The notes beneath the pieces are model-generated. The model had not been told where the DNA came from. It did no database searches and saw only the letters and a list, made by a program, of their open reading frames with translations. The translations under genes and the position numbers were made by a program. This document shows, piece after piece, positions 24,006 to 35,677 of a stretch of DNA of 64,000 nt (the first letter of the stretch is position 1; every line of letters begins with the position of its first letter). Source of the stretch: Epiperipatus broadwayi (lineage: Eukaryota > Onychophora > Udeonychophora > Euonychophora > Peripatidae). The stretch spans positions 5,622,269-5,686,268 of the forward strand of contig JAQFVV010012423.1 of NCBI GenBank assembly GCA_028023455.1. Reading direction: 5' to 3'.

Positions 24006-25020
24006 ATGTAAGAAAGTGCTCTGTTCAGTGGCACTCTGTTGCCTGCTGGATTGCAAATATAAATAACACAAATAATTGCTAATTAATGAGGCAGCTTGTC
24101 AAGTACATTTAAGTAACAAGAATTTATTTATAGTTATACGAAGATAATCAATCTTGTTTAATATATACATATATGACGATTATATACACATGCTATATAA
24201 ATAACAATAAGGGCCTGAAAGTGTAACAAAATAATAATAAGATCAATACGACCTGTTTAGAGTTCCTAAGTTTACTTTTGAACATCCAGAGGTAAACTTC
24301 TCCGCAAGGCTAAGTGAAGGAGGTAACTGACTGGAGCACCTGAGAAAATGGCACATCTGCCTTTCAAGAGTTTCACTTAGTAAGTGTCCTGTCTTGTTCT
24401 ATTCTAGCTCTATGTTCCTTTCTCATTGCTTTTTAGTGTAGACTCCTTTGATTGGATATCCGCTGTCAACGTGGCGGTCATCTCTTTAGTTGCACTATTC
24501 GATCTCTGATCAGATAACGCAATTACCATGGAATTGTCTGTTTTAAACAATGGCTTTGTTTACATTATCTAAATCCTTTGCTTGAATTCATCTAACTTTC
24601 TTGATAAGTTAGATTATAGTTTTTCCATTAATTAAATTATTTAATTAGTCTAATGCTTTTATAAAATATTGTGAATGCCATTGGCATCCACGCACATACA
24701 TTTAGTTTACCGTTATATCATTTATAACATTTATTTTGTGTATATATAAATATACACACACAATTAGAAATCCATTTAGTTTTCAATTATAATTATTATT
24801 TGACTAATAATATGTATTCTGTGTATACATATACACACGCATTTAGCAGAAAGTAATGGATGTAAAATTGAACAGAGTAACATCTTCACTCTCTCAAAAC
24901 AAGACGCTTCAGATTGGTCTATATAAATCAGAATTAGTTTAAAGATATGACGGCCACTCTTATCTCTATAAAATCTCTATCTTGTGTTTGAGTTTGAGAG
25001 TTTCTTCTGTACTCAACATA
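24006..25020. other. GC-richer unassigned block, possibly a solo LTR
   Basis: This block stands out from its flanks by higher G+C, especially 24240-24540. It has no open frame. It begins TGTAAGAAAGTGC and ends GTACTCAACA, a TG...CA outline as in LTRs, but I could not see a target duplication or a second copy. Confidence 0.3.
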
Positions 25021-25223
25021 GCATTATTGAACTATTATAAAAGTAAGTAAGGCGCATATGTTAAAAAGGTGAAATCCTTTCTCTTTAATTATAATGATTA
25101 TATTTTTAATTGCAACAAAATAACATTCATAAAAATTTGCATCCAAAATTAATTTAAATGAATATATTTTATCTAAGGTATATATTTTAAGATTTATTAT
25201 TAATATATTTTGTTCCTGTATGT

Positions 25224-26114
25224 CAGGAGTGAGGAACTTTCGGCCTTTACCCAACTTTGGCCGTTGAAGACTTTCAATACAGCCCATGGAAATTTTCAAA
25301 AATTAATATAAAATAGTTCTATACAAAATTTCTGCTTAAACATGTGTGTAGTGAAAATAATGAATTGTGAGTTAAGCAAAATAAAATATTTATATTCTTA
25401 AGTATATCTTTTTCTCTTTCCAACCTTTATAATAGCTCTAATTAATTCTATTAGAGGTGAAATATTTCAAATAATTATCAATATTGTATGGTCTATCTGA
25501 TTACAAAATTATGTTCCCAAAAATAAAATTAGAATTTTACTTTGTTTTATTATTATTATTTTGCCTTTTTTTTTCTTCATTTGGATGGTTGCAACAAATA
25601 AGAAAAAAAAATTAAAAAAATGACACAGAAAATTGTATTCAATAGAAATGGTCTCATAAAAAGTTCAAACAAATCTGAAAGTTCTGTGAAAGCAAGTTAC
25701 ATTATTTCAAAAAAAAAAAAAAATAGGAAACATTTTCTGAACAGGTGTTTGTAAATGACTGCTGCATCTTAATTGTTGTAAAATTAATCTTTCCAGAACA
25801 TAAAAAGAAATTCAAAAATAAAAATATGTCACAAAGAATAGTTATAAGGCAAATTGGAAAAATCATCATTAAATGTGGAACAGTCATTAATAATAATAAT
25901 GTTACTTTACTTTTAATTCACAAAAAATTACAACCTGCATTTAAAAAAAAGGAGTTGAAATTGGACTGTCAATTGAAAAGATTGCCTATCCCTAATTATT
26001 AGGGATACATTAATTTATTGCTTGATCAAAAATAGCAGGCTAATTTTTAAGTCGATAAAGACCTGCAAATGATATCCACATTGCTCTTGGCAAAACAAAG
26101 ATTCCCCACCCCGG
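25224..26114 (+). mobile_element. 891-bp hAT element remnant with 8-bp target duplication
   Basis: Perfect 8-base repeats CTGTATGT lie at 25216-25223 and 26115-26122. The ends are imperfect inverted repeats: CAGGAGTGAGGAAC on the left, and CCGGGGTGGGGAAT on the minus strand at the right. Both are close to the CAGGGGTGGGGAAC ends common in hAT elements. The interior keeps part of a hAT transposase. The length suggests a large internal deletion. Confidence 0.8.
25640..26002 (+). pseudogene. hAT transposase N-terminal fragment
   Basis: SSVKASYIISKK (about 25680-25715), a frameshift in an A-run at 25710-25723, then EQVFVNDCCILIV followed by FPEHKKKFKNKNMSQRIVIRQIGK (about 25743-25860). This matches the segment after the BED finger in hAT transposases related to the ZBED5/SCAND3/GTF2IRD2 group (VKASY..A..IA, F..GEFVK.C, CPEK...F..ISLS...V..RI). 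The catalytic core and C-terminal dimerisation region are absent. Confidence 0.65.
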
Positions 26115-26124
26115 CTGTATGTGA

Positions 26125-27100
26125 TCAAAGTATGTTGTTGATTATGTACTTCAATGAAACTGGCATTTTTATTTTTACTTCTGTAATTATTAACAATGAA
26201 AATCTTCTTTACTTTGGATGTGCCATAAATGAAAGCATTGTTTTTCAAGAATACTGGATAAAAATTAAGTAAATACATTAATAGTATGTTAATTCTAATC
26301 AAAACATAATATTGTATACTGTATAATGAATAAACAGAAAATAATAATCATTTAAATATACATATTGAATGTGAGCACTATCACAATACTAAGACTAAAT
26401 AAAGCAAAATATCAAAGCTGTCTATTATTTAATTATGAATACAACAAACTATCACCAAGAATTAATTGAATAATCCCTAGGTCTGCCTTAACAAGACTTT
26501 AGCATTATTTCTTTTACATAATATAAACGCCTAAGTATAAAAATGTTTTCTTATGCTCACAAAAAATAATTTTACAGTATAAAAAGAATTCTTGATTTTG
26601 ACTATCAATGTTATAAAATATATATATTAACAAATTTATCAGACCTTATAATATCTCTAGACTAATAAGCAATCGGTTCACTGAAACTCATTATATATTC
26701 TCAATGAAATAGCATACAGATCCAAAAAAGATCTCTCTCCCAAAAAAATTGTAAATTTCGTGTCTCTATGAAATTTTAAGGCTGATTACAATTAAATAAA
26801 CTTATTATACATATAATGAATTTTTCAATCAAATACTTGATATTACATTTGCTATTGCATAATTTCACAAAATTCTTTACATTATAGATGGAAGATTTCA
26901 AATTACCTTTAAAACTATATTTTTTTTTTTTTAAAATGTATATAGGTTCAGTATTTAATAAATTTTAAAAAATAATTTGCTTCTATAGAAATTAAAACTA
27001 ACGTGAATACTTTTATAAATTACACAATGAGTAAATAATATATAAATGTGTGTATGTATTTAACTATGAATTACTGCAATATTTAATTTTTAAAAAAAAC
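26125..27100. other. AT-rich DNA, probably intron of the RhoGAP-like gene
   Basis: No further exon was recognised. If the two exons at 27.1-27.3 kb are real, this and the hAT insertion lie within the gene's next intron. Confidence 0.4.
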
Positions 27101-27105
27101 CTTAC

Positions 27106-27291
27106 CAGAAGAGGAGCAGGAATATCAATTTTGCATACTTGATCCAGAGGTACTCCAAATTTAACTCTAAAATATAAAAATGAAGATAATACATTTAATA
27201 TTACTTTTTTAATTATTACAGAAACAGAAATGAAGAAAAAAAAATTCACTTACATATTAAATGGTGAATCGAATTCAATTTCTGATTTCAT
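27106..27291 (-). CDS. First coding exons of a likely RhoGAP-domain gene
   Basis: Exon 1 on the minus strand starts at ATG 27291-27289, preceded directly by a TAA, and runs to 27254, ending at a consensus donor GTAAGTG. The intron is 87 bases (27253-27167) and ends in TTATATTTTAG. Exon 2 is 27166-27106, ending at donor GTAAGG. The phases agree: two bases of exon 1 plus one of exon 2 make an Ile codon. The 33-residue product ends in KFGVPLDQVCKIDIPAPLL. FGVPL followed by P.L is how many RhoGAP domains begin (the region before the GIFR arginine-finger loop). Downstream exons were not found. The family call rests on one short motif, but the gene structure is good evidence of a real host gene. 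Confidence 0.5.
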
Positions 27292-27309
27292 TATTTACTT
27301 AAACTTTCA

Positions 27310-28140
27310 GAAGCTTGGGGCTTCTTTATTTACTAATATACTTTCATAGTTGAAAAATTATTAACGTATTTATTTTTTATGATAATTCTAATACACTTTG
27401 TAGCAAAAAATTAATAAAAATTAAAGTGTATAAAATTTGCAAACTAAGAAAATAATCCAAATATTCACAAAATTAATAACTCACAAAATCTAGATATGAT
27501 AAAAGATGTAAAGATATAATTACTATGTCAATAATAATAGTCAAGAGTTATTTTAAAAAAGGAAGTCATGAGGGGAGAGGGGAATGAGAGAAAACAGGTT
27601 TCAAAGATATTTCTCACAGTAATGCTAACAATAAAAATTCTTTAACATTTATAATAAAAATATCTTTAAAAATAATAAAACATTAATTGATTAAAATCAG
27701 TAAAGAAATGTGTGTAAATAAATAAATATTAATAAAACAATGTCTTGCAAAGTTTAATATTTTTCACCATTATTAAGTTGAAATATGACATAGTTTGTAG
27801 TTTTTTTAAAGTAAATTAAGCCTGACTACAGAGTTGTATAACCTAAGGCAAAGTTATCAGTATTTTTTTTTAATGCCAAAAGCAATTCCCTAAAGAAATA
27901 CAATAATAAAATAATCGTTTTTACCAATTATTTAAAATAAAACATATATATACATACAATAATTTATTGTCATTACAACTATAAAGCTCTTTAGAATTTT
28001 AAATACCCAAGCTTATTCACTAATAATCAATTTGTATCATCAAGGCACATATACTGCTTAATAAATGGTTGTTTCAAATTCCTAGGTCTAACTATCAATA
28101 TCAAACTTTCTACATTTCACATATTTATCACCATATATTT
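27310..28140. other. AT-rich DNA with no recognised gene
   Basis: It may contain the promoter and 5' UTR of the RhoGAP-like gene; no element can be pinned down. Confidence 0.4.
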
Positions 28141-28142
28141 TA

Positions 28143-28282
28143 GATAGATAAACGCAATAAATGGGTAAGAGAACAAACAGGTGTTACTGACATTGGAGAA
28201 GAATTAAAGATTAGAGATGGGTTGAACTGGAAGACCATCCTGCCGTAGATAGATAATAGTTGACAATGATAATGATGATGCC
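28143..28282 (+). mobile_element. RTE LINE 3'-end fragment (RTE-4) with GATGAT tail
   Basis: Encodes NKWVREQTGVTDI, matching the RTE-1 C-terminus near 17465. After an internal deletion it continues as the last dozen codons (WKTILP), then TGATAATGATGATGCC. Severely 5'-truncated. Confidence 0.75.
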
Positions 28283-28374
28283 TTTAGATAAATATATTAA
28301 AGATGATTATTAATCATTTATCACACTAAAGATTATCATATTATTCCTAGTCAAACTTTAAACTCAAAGATTAA

Positions 28375-28388
28375 TAATAATAATAATA

Positions 28389-28433
<45 letters not shown>

Positions 28434-28456
28434 GTTGTTGTTGTTGTTGTTGTTGT
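28375..28456. repeat. Trinucleotide microsatellite (AAT/ATT/TTG)n
   Basis: (AAT)n, (ATT)n and (TTG)n tracts run together up to the 5' LTR of Gypsy-B. They begin near the GATGAT tail of RTE-4. Confidence 0.9.
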
Positions 28457-29066
28457 TCTGTTTTACGGTGAAATAAATATAACTTTTGTAAATATTACTC
28501 CAGAAGTAGAGATATATATGTTAAATTTAAATTTGTATAAATAAAAATATTTAGAAATTCAAACTTTAATAATATGTATAATGGAAATAATTATAACATT
28601 TTGAAAGACAATAATAAGGTAATTGGGAAAGATAAGTACAGAGATAAAGAGGCATGTTTAATTAAATGAGAAACAGAGATTAAGAAGAACTGATAAGAAA
28701 ACAGGCTGGACTATATAAAGTGTGTAGGAGAGGAGCATGCATCTTTCGTTGTTGTTTCCTGATTGAGATCAGAGCTAAGACATTTTATTTTGCTGATTAG
28801 TACCTATGAGGGAGAAGAAACCCAGATTATCAAATCTGACTAGGGTAAATATAATGGATCAACCTGATCTTTTATTATTTAATATGCCTTCAGGGCTCTA
28901 TGTAGGGTTAAGTTAAACTGATGTAAACATTTAATTCAATTGACTGAATAAATCGTAATAGTTAGTAATTTTTGTATTGGTTGTTTATTTGCAAAACTAA
29001 GCTAATTCACTTTAGTAATTTATTGTATGTTGTTTGTCCCTGTTGTTCCTCTCATGGGCGGATACA
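28457..29066 (+). repeat. Gypsy-B 5' LTR
   Basis: Aligns along its whole length with 35678-36302. It contains ACGGTGAAATAAATATAAC near the start, CTATATAAAGTGTGTAGG (TATA-like) near 28710 and ATTATTTAATATGCCTTCAGG near 28875. It ends GGATACA. The 3' LTR has about 14 extra bases near 36060 (GGTTCAAAAGTCCG). The first bases read TCTG where the 3' LTR has TGTG. Confidence 0.85.
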
Positions 29067-29075
29067 TTACAAATT

Positions 29076-29090
29076 TGGCGCAGTCAACAG
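29076..29090 (+). promoter_or_regulatory. Primer-binding-like site
   Basis: TGGCGCAGTCAACAG begins about 9 bases after the 5' LTR. TGGCGCAGTC is a usual Gypsy-type primer-binding start. The matching tRNA was not determined. Confidence 0.6.
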
Positions 29091-29169
29091 CCGCATACGA
29101 ACTATGTGTGGAGTGAGAAGGTATATATATAGAGTTTTCAAATGCAGCCGAGAATACTGAAGTTGTAAA

Positions 29170-29880
29170 ATGTCGTTAGGACAAAGCAATTTTATGGAGT
29201 TTGGAATAGAAAACCCACAGGAATAGTCTTTATACATCATGCAGTTAGCGAATTTTTTTAAGCTAAACAGCATAACGGAAAATGACAAAAAAGTGTCCGC
29301 TCTATTGTGTTTTGTAGGGTGAAAGGTTATTGAAATTGTGAATAAATTGGGTGATGGGCAGATAACGGATGGAGTAAGTTTTGAAGAATTAATTAAAAAA
29401 TCAACAGACTATTGTCCGAGGCCCTCCAAACACATTGCCAGATAAGCTCTCAGAAATCATAAACAGGCCAAAAAATAAAAGATTATAATATAGCTTTAAG
29501 GCAGCAAAAAATTGCGACTACGGAGATTTCGTGGAACAGACTTTACTAGACCAGTTTTTATCAGGAATGGCAGACGAAAGGCTATAACAAACATTATTAA
29601 CTGAAGCTGATTTGTCATATGAACAGGCTATTAAAAGGAATTGCATACAAGGTAATAATAGAGCAAGCTTGCGCTTTTAGAAACAAAGCTGAAGAGACTA
29701 GTAAAATGGTAATATATAAAATTGAAAAAAATTACCAGTAAAGGACTGAAGAAAAGATATCAATAAAATGTTTCTGCTGCGGAAAACCGGGCATATAGCA
29801 AAGAAGTGCAAGTGGAAGAAAGAAAGCCGCTACAATTGCGGGGTGAAAGAACATTTAGCAGAAGTATGTAAAGAGCCTTA
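29170..29880 (+). pseudogene. Gypsy-B gag, disrupted
   Basis: Starts at ATG 29170 (MSLGQSNFMEFGIENPQE, then a stop). Recognisable gag parts are KKVSALLCFVG, STDYCPRPSKHIAR, CDYGDFVEQTLLDQFLSG and ADLSYEQAIK (about 29510-29640). Two CCHC zinc knuckles follow: CFCCGKPG at 29769, with a one-base loss just before its His, and YNCGVKEHLAEVC at 29830-29872. Several stops and frameshifts. Confidence 0.75.
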
Positions 29881-29940
29881 GAAAAATATATATACAAGAA
29901 AAAGGGGCATAGATATGAAGAAATAAATATTAAGAAAAAT

Positions 29941-30273
29941 ATAACAATGTCTATGCAAGACCAATTTATGGTAAAAGTAAAAATATGTAATAGTAAGCTA
30001 AATATGGAAGTTGATAGTGGGTCAGGTATATCGCTGCTATATATAAATGATTGGAAAGAAATATATAAAGTCAACACAAAAGTAAAAATACAGACTGTGG
30101 ACATCAAAGTAAAGGATGTTAATGGGAATTCTATTAAAATGGGAAAAGTAGATGCTCCAGTAGTGTTTAGAGAGAAAGAATTGACACTGCCAGTCTATAT
30201 AGTTGAAAAAAAAATAAGCCCGTTAATAGGGAGAGAATGGTTTAATCACCTGGAATACAATTTTCCATTGTAA
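29941..30273 (+). pseudogene. Gypsy-B aspartic protease
   Basis: Open for about 108 codons from ATG 29947. MEVDSGSGISLL holds the D[ST]G active-site motif at about residues 23-25. It ends in PLIGREWFNHLEYNFPL, the usual end of Gypsy proteases (LLG..WL). The least damaged part of the element. In the intact element it would be part of a pol polyprotein. Confidence 0.8.
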
Positions 30274-30294
30274 AAATGATTTTGACAGAAAAAA

Positions 30295-31790
30295 ATGGTA
30301 AATTTATACACAGACTTATTTATGCAAGATCTGAACTTAATTAAAACAAACCCGGAAGAAAAAAATTTAGCTGACAATGTAAAAACAGTAATGTGTAAGC
30401 CATATAAAATCCTGTGTGTGCAAAGGCAAAGGGTAGAAGACAAGTTAAAACATTTAGTAGCAAACGGTATATTAACCTCAGTAGAGGAGGTAGAATGGGC
30501 CATAACGATTGTGGTAATAACAAAACTGGATGAAGAAGTTAGATTGTGGGAGATTACCGAGTTACGGTTAACAAATGTTTGAATAAAGATGCATACCCGG
30601 TACCCAATGTACACGAAATACTAGCAAATTTGTTGAAGGCAAAATATTTTGCTAAATTAAACCTAAAGTCTGCATACCATCAGATTAAAGTTACAGAGAA
30701 CATGGCAAAAATGTTAACATTATACCACGCCTTTTGGGCTATATAAATGCGATCAGTTGCCATTTGGAATTACGACAGCACCGAATATTTTTCAGGCAAA
30801 GTTAAACATGATATTGCAAGGAATTGAAGGGGTCTATTGCAAAGAATTGAAGGGGTGAGACCATATTATGACATATTAATAATAGCAACATCTAGTGGAA
30901 ATTTAAAAAGTAGAGTTTTAAATGTGTGTGATAGATTGAATAGAGCAAGTGTAAAACTAAAACTAGAAAAATGTGTATGGAAAGCAAAAGAATTAAATTT
31001 TCTAGCCATACGATTTCAGATAAAGGGAAGTGCTTTGAATGACAAAGTTGAGCAGTAAAAAACGCAGTAAGACCTAAAAATGTAAAACAGTTGCAAACGT
31101 TTCTGAGTCTCGTAAATTTTTTCAAACCTTTCCTGAAAAATAAGGCAATGGTAGCAACTCCGTCATATGAATTACTACGTAAAGGACAAACATGGAGCTG
31201 GACAGAAACACATGAGAAAGCTTTCAAAAAAACTAAAGATCTATTAGTATCGGATAAACTGTTAGTTCATCCTGATAGTAATCAAGATATTAGAATCACT
31301 ACAGATGCATCGGAATGGGGAGTAGGTGCAGTCCTAGCTCATCCGATAGAGATATAAGTGCCCTGTGGCATATGCATCCAGAACTTTGTCAAAGGCAGAA
31401 AGAAATTACAGCCAGATAGATAAAGAGGCACTGGCAATTATATTTGCGTGAAGAAATTCTACCAATTTATTTTTGGCCGAAAATTTGAGATAACAGATCA
31501 TAAGCATTGCTGGGTATTTTCGGAAATGACCAGGCAACTCCAGAACATTTAAGTCTGTGTATGTTAAGATGTCGTAATGTATTGGGTTCATATGATTTTA
31601 TATTGAAATACAAGAAGGTAAAGGAAATTACCCAAGCGGATGCTTTATCGAGATTACCAGATAACAAGGAGCTAATAGAGAGTGAAATTGAGGTGAATTA
31701 TATTGATAACATGAATTCAAAGGTTGTAAATAGTGAAACTGTTAAGTGGTGGACTAACGAAGAAAAGGGTATCATATGTTGACAACCTGG
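30295..31790 (+). pseudogene. Gypsy-B reverse transcriptase and RNase H, disrupted
   Basis: RT: EEVEWAITIVV, then YFAKLNLKSAYHQIKV (motif A Asp reads Asn), then QLPFGITTAPNIFQ at about 30757. The YLDD-type active-site box reads YYDILI near 30865, one Asp short. A 23-bp tandem duplication just upstream shifts the frame. RNase H: DIRITTDASEWGVGAVLAH at about 31285, a KFEITDHK block near 31485 and TQADALSRLP near 31635. Many stops. Non-functional. Confidence 0.8.
30817..30862 (+). repeat. 23-bp tandem duplication in Gypsy-B RT
   Basis: Units 30817-30839 and 30840-30862 share CAARGAATTGAAGGGGT. It lies just before the active-site box and disrupts the frame. Confidence 0.7.
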
Positions 31791-31845
31791 ATTAAGAAAG
31801 GCTGGCCCAAATGCAAAACCGAAAAACTTAGCAATAGAGTTTTGG

Positions 31846-32120
31846 GTGAATAGAGAACACTTATCGATATGTAGGGGATGCATAGTGATGGGGGACAGAG
31901 TTGTCATACCTCCGGTAGGTAGAGATAAGGTATTAAATTTACTTCACCAAGGTCCCCTGGGCATAATGCGTGCAAAAGCTTTAGCATGTAGTTATGTCTG
32001 GTGGCCTCAAATAAATAATATTGAAAAATTCTTAAAAAATGTTCACCATGTCAGTCAGAAGGCTCATTTCCAGCTAAACAGTATGTATCTTGGCCGAAAG
32101 CAGTTAAACCATGGGAATGT
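31846..32120 (+). pseudogene. Gypsy-B integrase N-terminal part
   Basis: LNLLHQGPLGIMRAKALACSY then VWWPQIN is the zinc-binding N-terminal domain. The second His of the HHCC site is lost (HQGPLG), and the CxxC pair is found in a shifted frame near 32040-32055. The frame stops at the insertion at 32121. Confidence 0.7.
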
Positions 32121-34814
32121 TGTAACGGTCAGATTCGTCTGATTCGTTAACATAGTGCAGAATTCAACCACCACACAGAACTGCAGCACCATCTAGGTAG
32201 CGAAGCCACCCATAGTACTGAGTTCGAACATAGTTTATCGGTTCCACAATACAATCTACGAAACAACGCATCTGATGCCACATTAGTAAATATTTCTTTA
32301 GGCACAGTGGTCATGGAGATGCACGAGATTCAAGACTTTATTTTCGAGTTAGCCAATAATAACATTAATATTAAACATATTTTACAGAATCGAGGAAATA
32401 TTATATTCAATGGGTATCGAATAAATAAAGATGTAATGGCAGACGCATAGTTTGAAATAATTTATTTAAAACATTTTATACTAAATCATCTAATTAATAA
32501 TATTTTATTATATTTAAAATCTCAGTAGCGGTATTTCTGATACTGTTATATTTTATAAAGATATATATTTATTTATTTAAAATATTTTATACCAAACCAT
32601 TTAACCAATAATATTTTGTTACATTTAAAATCTTAGTAGCGGTATTTCCAATACTGTTATATTTCACAAAGATATACATTTATTTGGCTGACGTAATCTA
32701 GCTACCTAAATTCTTGAGGAAATATTTCAAGAGCATGCCTTCAGAGTTTATATCTTTGCAATGCAAGAGTCTAACATAGGATTAATAATCGTAGTGGCGG
32801 ACACATATTAATTTAATTAAAGAAGATATTTATTAATTATTATGGACATACATTTATTTGAGAGTGAGTTATGTCACTAATGAAAAGACGGAGTTATATA
32901 TTGAGCAATAAAGTTAATAATCAAAAACATGTGGTACATCTAGAAAGGCAATATGAGGGTGGCAGTATATTAAAACTGCGAAGCTGTGGATGAGTTTAGA
33001 ACAACGGGCTGGTGTTTGCCGTAGGCCCAAATAGGTAAGGTGTCACATAAGCATAATTAGGGGCAAGTGGTTCATGCCACGATTACTTCCTAACTGCATG
33101 ACGGTCGTCAAGCCCTATGGGAGCATTTATTTGTCCACTTGTGTAGGATGACTGGGATTAATTTAAATCCTAAAGAATCCGGAGTATCCAAGGCTTATAA
33201 TAGGTCATCGTGTCTCTAAAATGTAACACATGTATAATGTACAGATTATTCTGCTAAGATTTAATATATTTTATAACTCGGCCCTACATCATCAACATTT
33301 AATAAAGATCGTTTTTGACTCTCAAAGAAATGCAATTTACAGAATTATTACTTAAAAACTTAATAAAATATAAAAGCAATGGGTAAGCTGGTTGAGTATT
33401 AATAACTAATATGTCAGCCATTTGCTAAGTAGTAGACCCCTGCATTACAATAAATGAAGCATTGAATGTGTGTCGATTTATATGAAAATATTAAGTAATT
33501 TATAGAAGTAAATATTAATGAGGATTTGCAGGACACGCATCCACTGTTTCAAGCAATCATGGATTTATATTTAGAAAATTATGGAGATTTCCGAACTGAC
33601 CAGCCAACAGAAATATATTAATAGGTTGCTAGACAAGATGGCAACCGTCTTGATTAAAATTTATATTTAAATTTGACGACATCCGGTCGGAAATCTTATG
33701 AGCATGCTATAATTAGATAATGTAAAATTTAGAAATACGTACCCAAGAAAAGAGAGAATTAAGCAAGCAAGATTATTAAAGAAATGTACATAAGGAATTA
33801 ATAATTAAATTCATAGTTTTACAAGTTATATAGAGAATGAGCTATAGCGTGATTATTAATTAGAGTACTCTAGGCCTTTGGGTTCAGGTGCCTGTTTTAT
33901 AAGAAGTTTTCAGATTCAATAGCAAATAGTTCATGATTTCAGAAGTAGCAGTTCTTTCCAGCATTTAGATTATTCGTTGATTTTAACAGCAGCAGCAGTT
34001 TTCTGATTGTTTGGGCAGCAGATCTTGGTTGATATTATGGAGGGCACATGTGAAGGTTAGCGGCATACAATCAACCATCTCCACGGAGAATAGTCTGGGT
34101 GCTTTCTACTTGAACATACTGTGGTAGGTAAATTACTTTATGATTTTTGGAGACTCTCAACTGATCGAGAGCACAGCTAAAGTTTAATTCAAAGTTCTTA
34201 GAAAGTTCAAAATGTCCTCCTTTCTTGATCTTATCTTTTCACTTTTGTTATATTTTATTTTTGGATCCACTCATTTGCCCCGAGGATAATCAATACATTC
34301 TTGTAAGTTTAATTTATATAAAAAGCTGCATTTCTATTGTTCAAGTTTATTTTTACATTTACATTAAGATTTTAGGGAATTTTTCTTTTTAATTAATCTA
34401 TTATCTCTCACCGACCGTTACTTTTAAAATTTCAAAGACAAAAGGGAATATATAATTATTTTTACTTTTACTTAACTTACAATCAGATTTCTAAAATTAT
34501 TATTAAATATGAAATTTAAACACAGCAACAAATAACGAACTTTAAAATTTAAAATAAATTGTTAAAATTATATATTTTATATAATTAAAAGAGAAATTCA
34601 AACTATATAATTTATTTTTATTTATTGCTTTTAAATTTTTTATCGAAACATGTGTGTGTTTATGGTGGAATTTACATATATTGATACATTTTTAATATTG
34701 CTACACACATAATTCGATACCAAAAAAAGTTTAAATTTGGGTAGGAGAGGGTGGTGAGTGAGAGACGATAGAAAAGGTGAAACTTAAGATTCAAATGCCA
34801 ATCTTACTGTTTCA
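32121..34814. mobile_element. 2.7-kb LTR-like insertion (probable solo LTR) in Gypsy-B integrase
   Basis: The insertion interrupts the integrase exactly. It starts TGTAACGGTCAG and ends TACTGTTTCA, so it has TG...CA ends with a short inverted match (TGTAAC/GTTTCA). The flanking 4-base sequences are ATGT on the left and ACAT on the right. Both derive from ACGT by one transition at the CpG, consistent with a 4-bp target duplication. There is no coding sequence. It holds a direct repeat of about 110 bases (near 32462-32690, each with TAGTAGCGGTATTTC or CAGTAGCGGTATTTC). Gypsy LTRs are rarely this long, so it could be a compound or non-autonomous LTR element. Confidence 0.6.
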
Positions 34815-34818
34815 ACAT

Positions 34819-35480
34819 TTACATATAGACCATGCAGGACCAATTGATGAAAAAACAATGCTCATTGTGACGGATGCATACTCGAAGTGGATAGAGTGCC
34901 ACCTGATAAAAAATACAAGTGCACAGGAAACTATAAACTGTTTAAGGATATGTTATATACATGGATTTTCAGAAGTGATAATATCAGACAACGCCACAGG
35001 ATTTGTAAGCAAAGAACTGAATACGTTTTTCGATAGTTGTGGAATCAAACGTGTATGCACCACTGTATCACCCTGAGTCAAACGGATTAGCAGAGACAAG
35101 TAAAGAAATGTTTAAAGAAGAATAAAAATGTGAATATACAACAAACTTTACGGGAATTTATGTTAAACCAGCATTCAACACCATCAATGGTGACCGGGGA
35201 AATCACCAGCAGTACTAATATGTGGGCAAAAGTTATGAATTAAGCTAGATATTTTGCATACCACTGCCCAAAAAATCATATGCAAAGAAACATCTAGAAA
35301 ATTGTTTGGAATAGTTGATCCAATGTAGATAAGAGATGTTATTCATAAAGTGTGGGTAAAAGAAACAATTGAGAAAGTAATATCACAGCAAATATATGAA
35401 ATTACAGGACATAATGGATTAAAATATAAATGACATGTGAATCACATACGTAAAAGTGAACCGTAAGAGATGTAGATGGA
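34819..35480 (+). pseudogene. Gypsy-B integrase catalytic core and C-terminus
   Basis: LHIDHAGPI holds the first catalytic Asp, VTDAYSKWIE follows, and IISDNATGFVS holds the second Asp. PESNG/LAET for the third motif lies in another frame near 35075. RDVIHKVWVKETIEKV and HVNHIRKSEP near 35330-35460 are the C-terminal module. Frameshifts and stops are present. Confidence 0.75.
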
Positions 35481-35660
35481 TATGTTCGAGCAACTACAAC
35501 CACAAGAAACGAGCAATAACACAGAGTAGGAATTACCAGAAGATAAAAAAGAGAGCGATTTTCAACATAAAGGAAAAGGAAAATCGCCTAGACCCATACA
35601 CAATAAAAGAAAGCCTCTCCATTTAAACGATTGTTTGTGAGAAAACAATCTACTTCTGGA

Positions 35661-35677
35661 GTGAGGGGAGGAAGGGT
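35661..35677 (+). promoter_or_regulatory. Polypurine tract before the 3' LTR
   Basis: GTGAGGGGAGGAAGGGT directly abuts the 3' LTR, the usual plus-strand primer position. Confidence 0.75.

Noticed and set aside
29760-30614. Minus-strand open frames opposite Gypsy-B
   Set aside because: Antisense shadows of the protease and RT frames.
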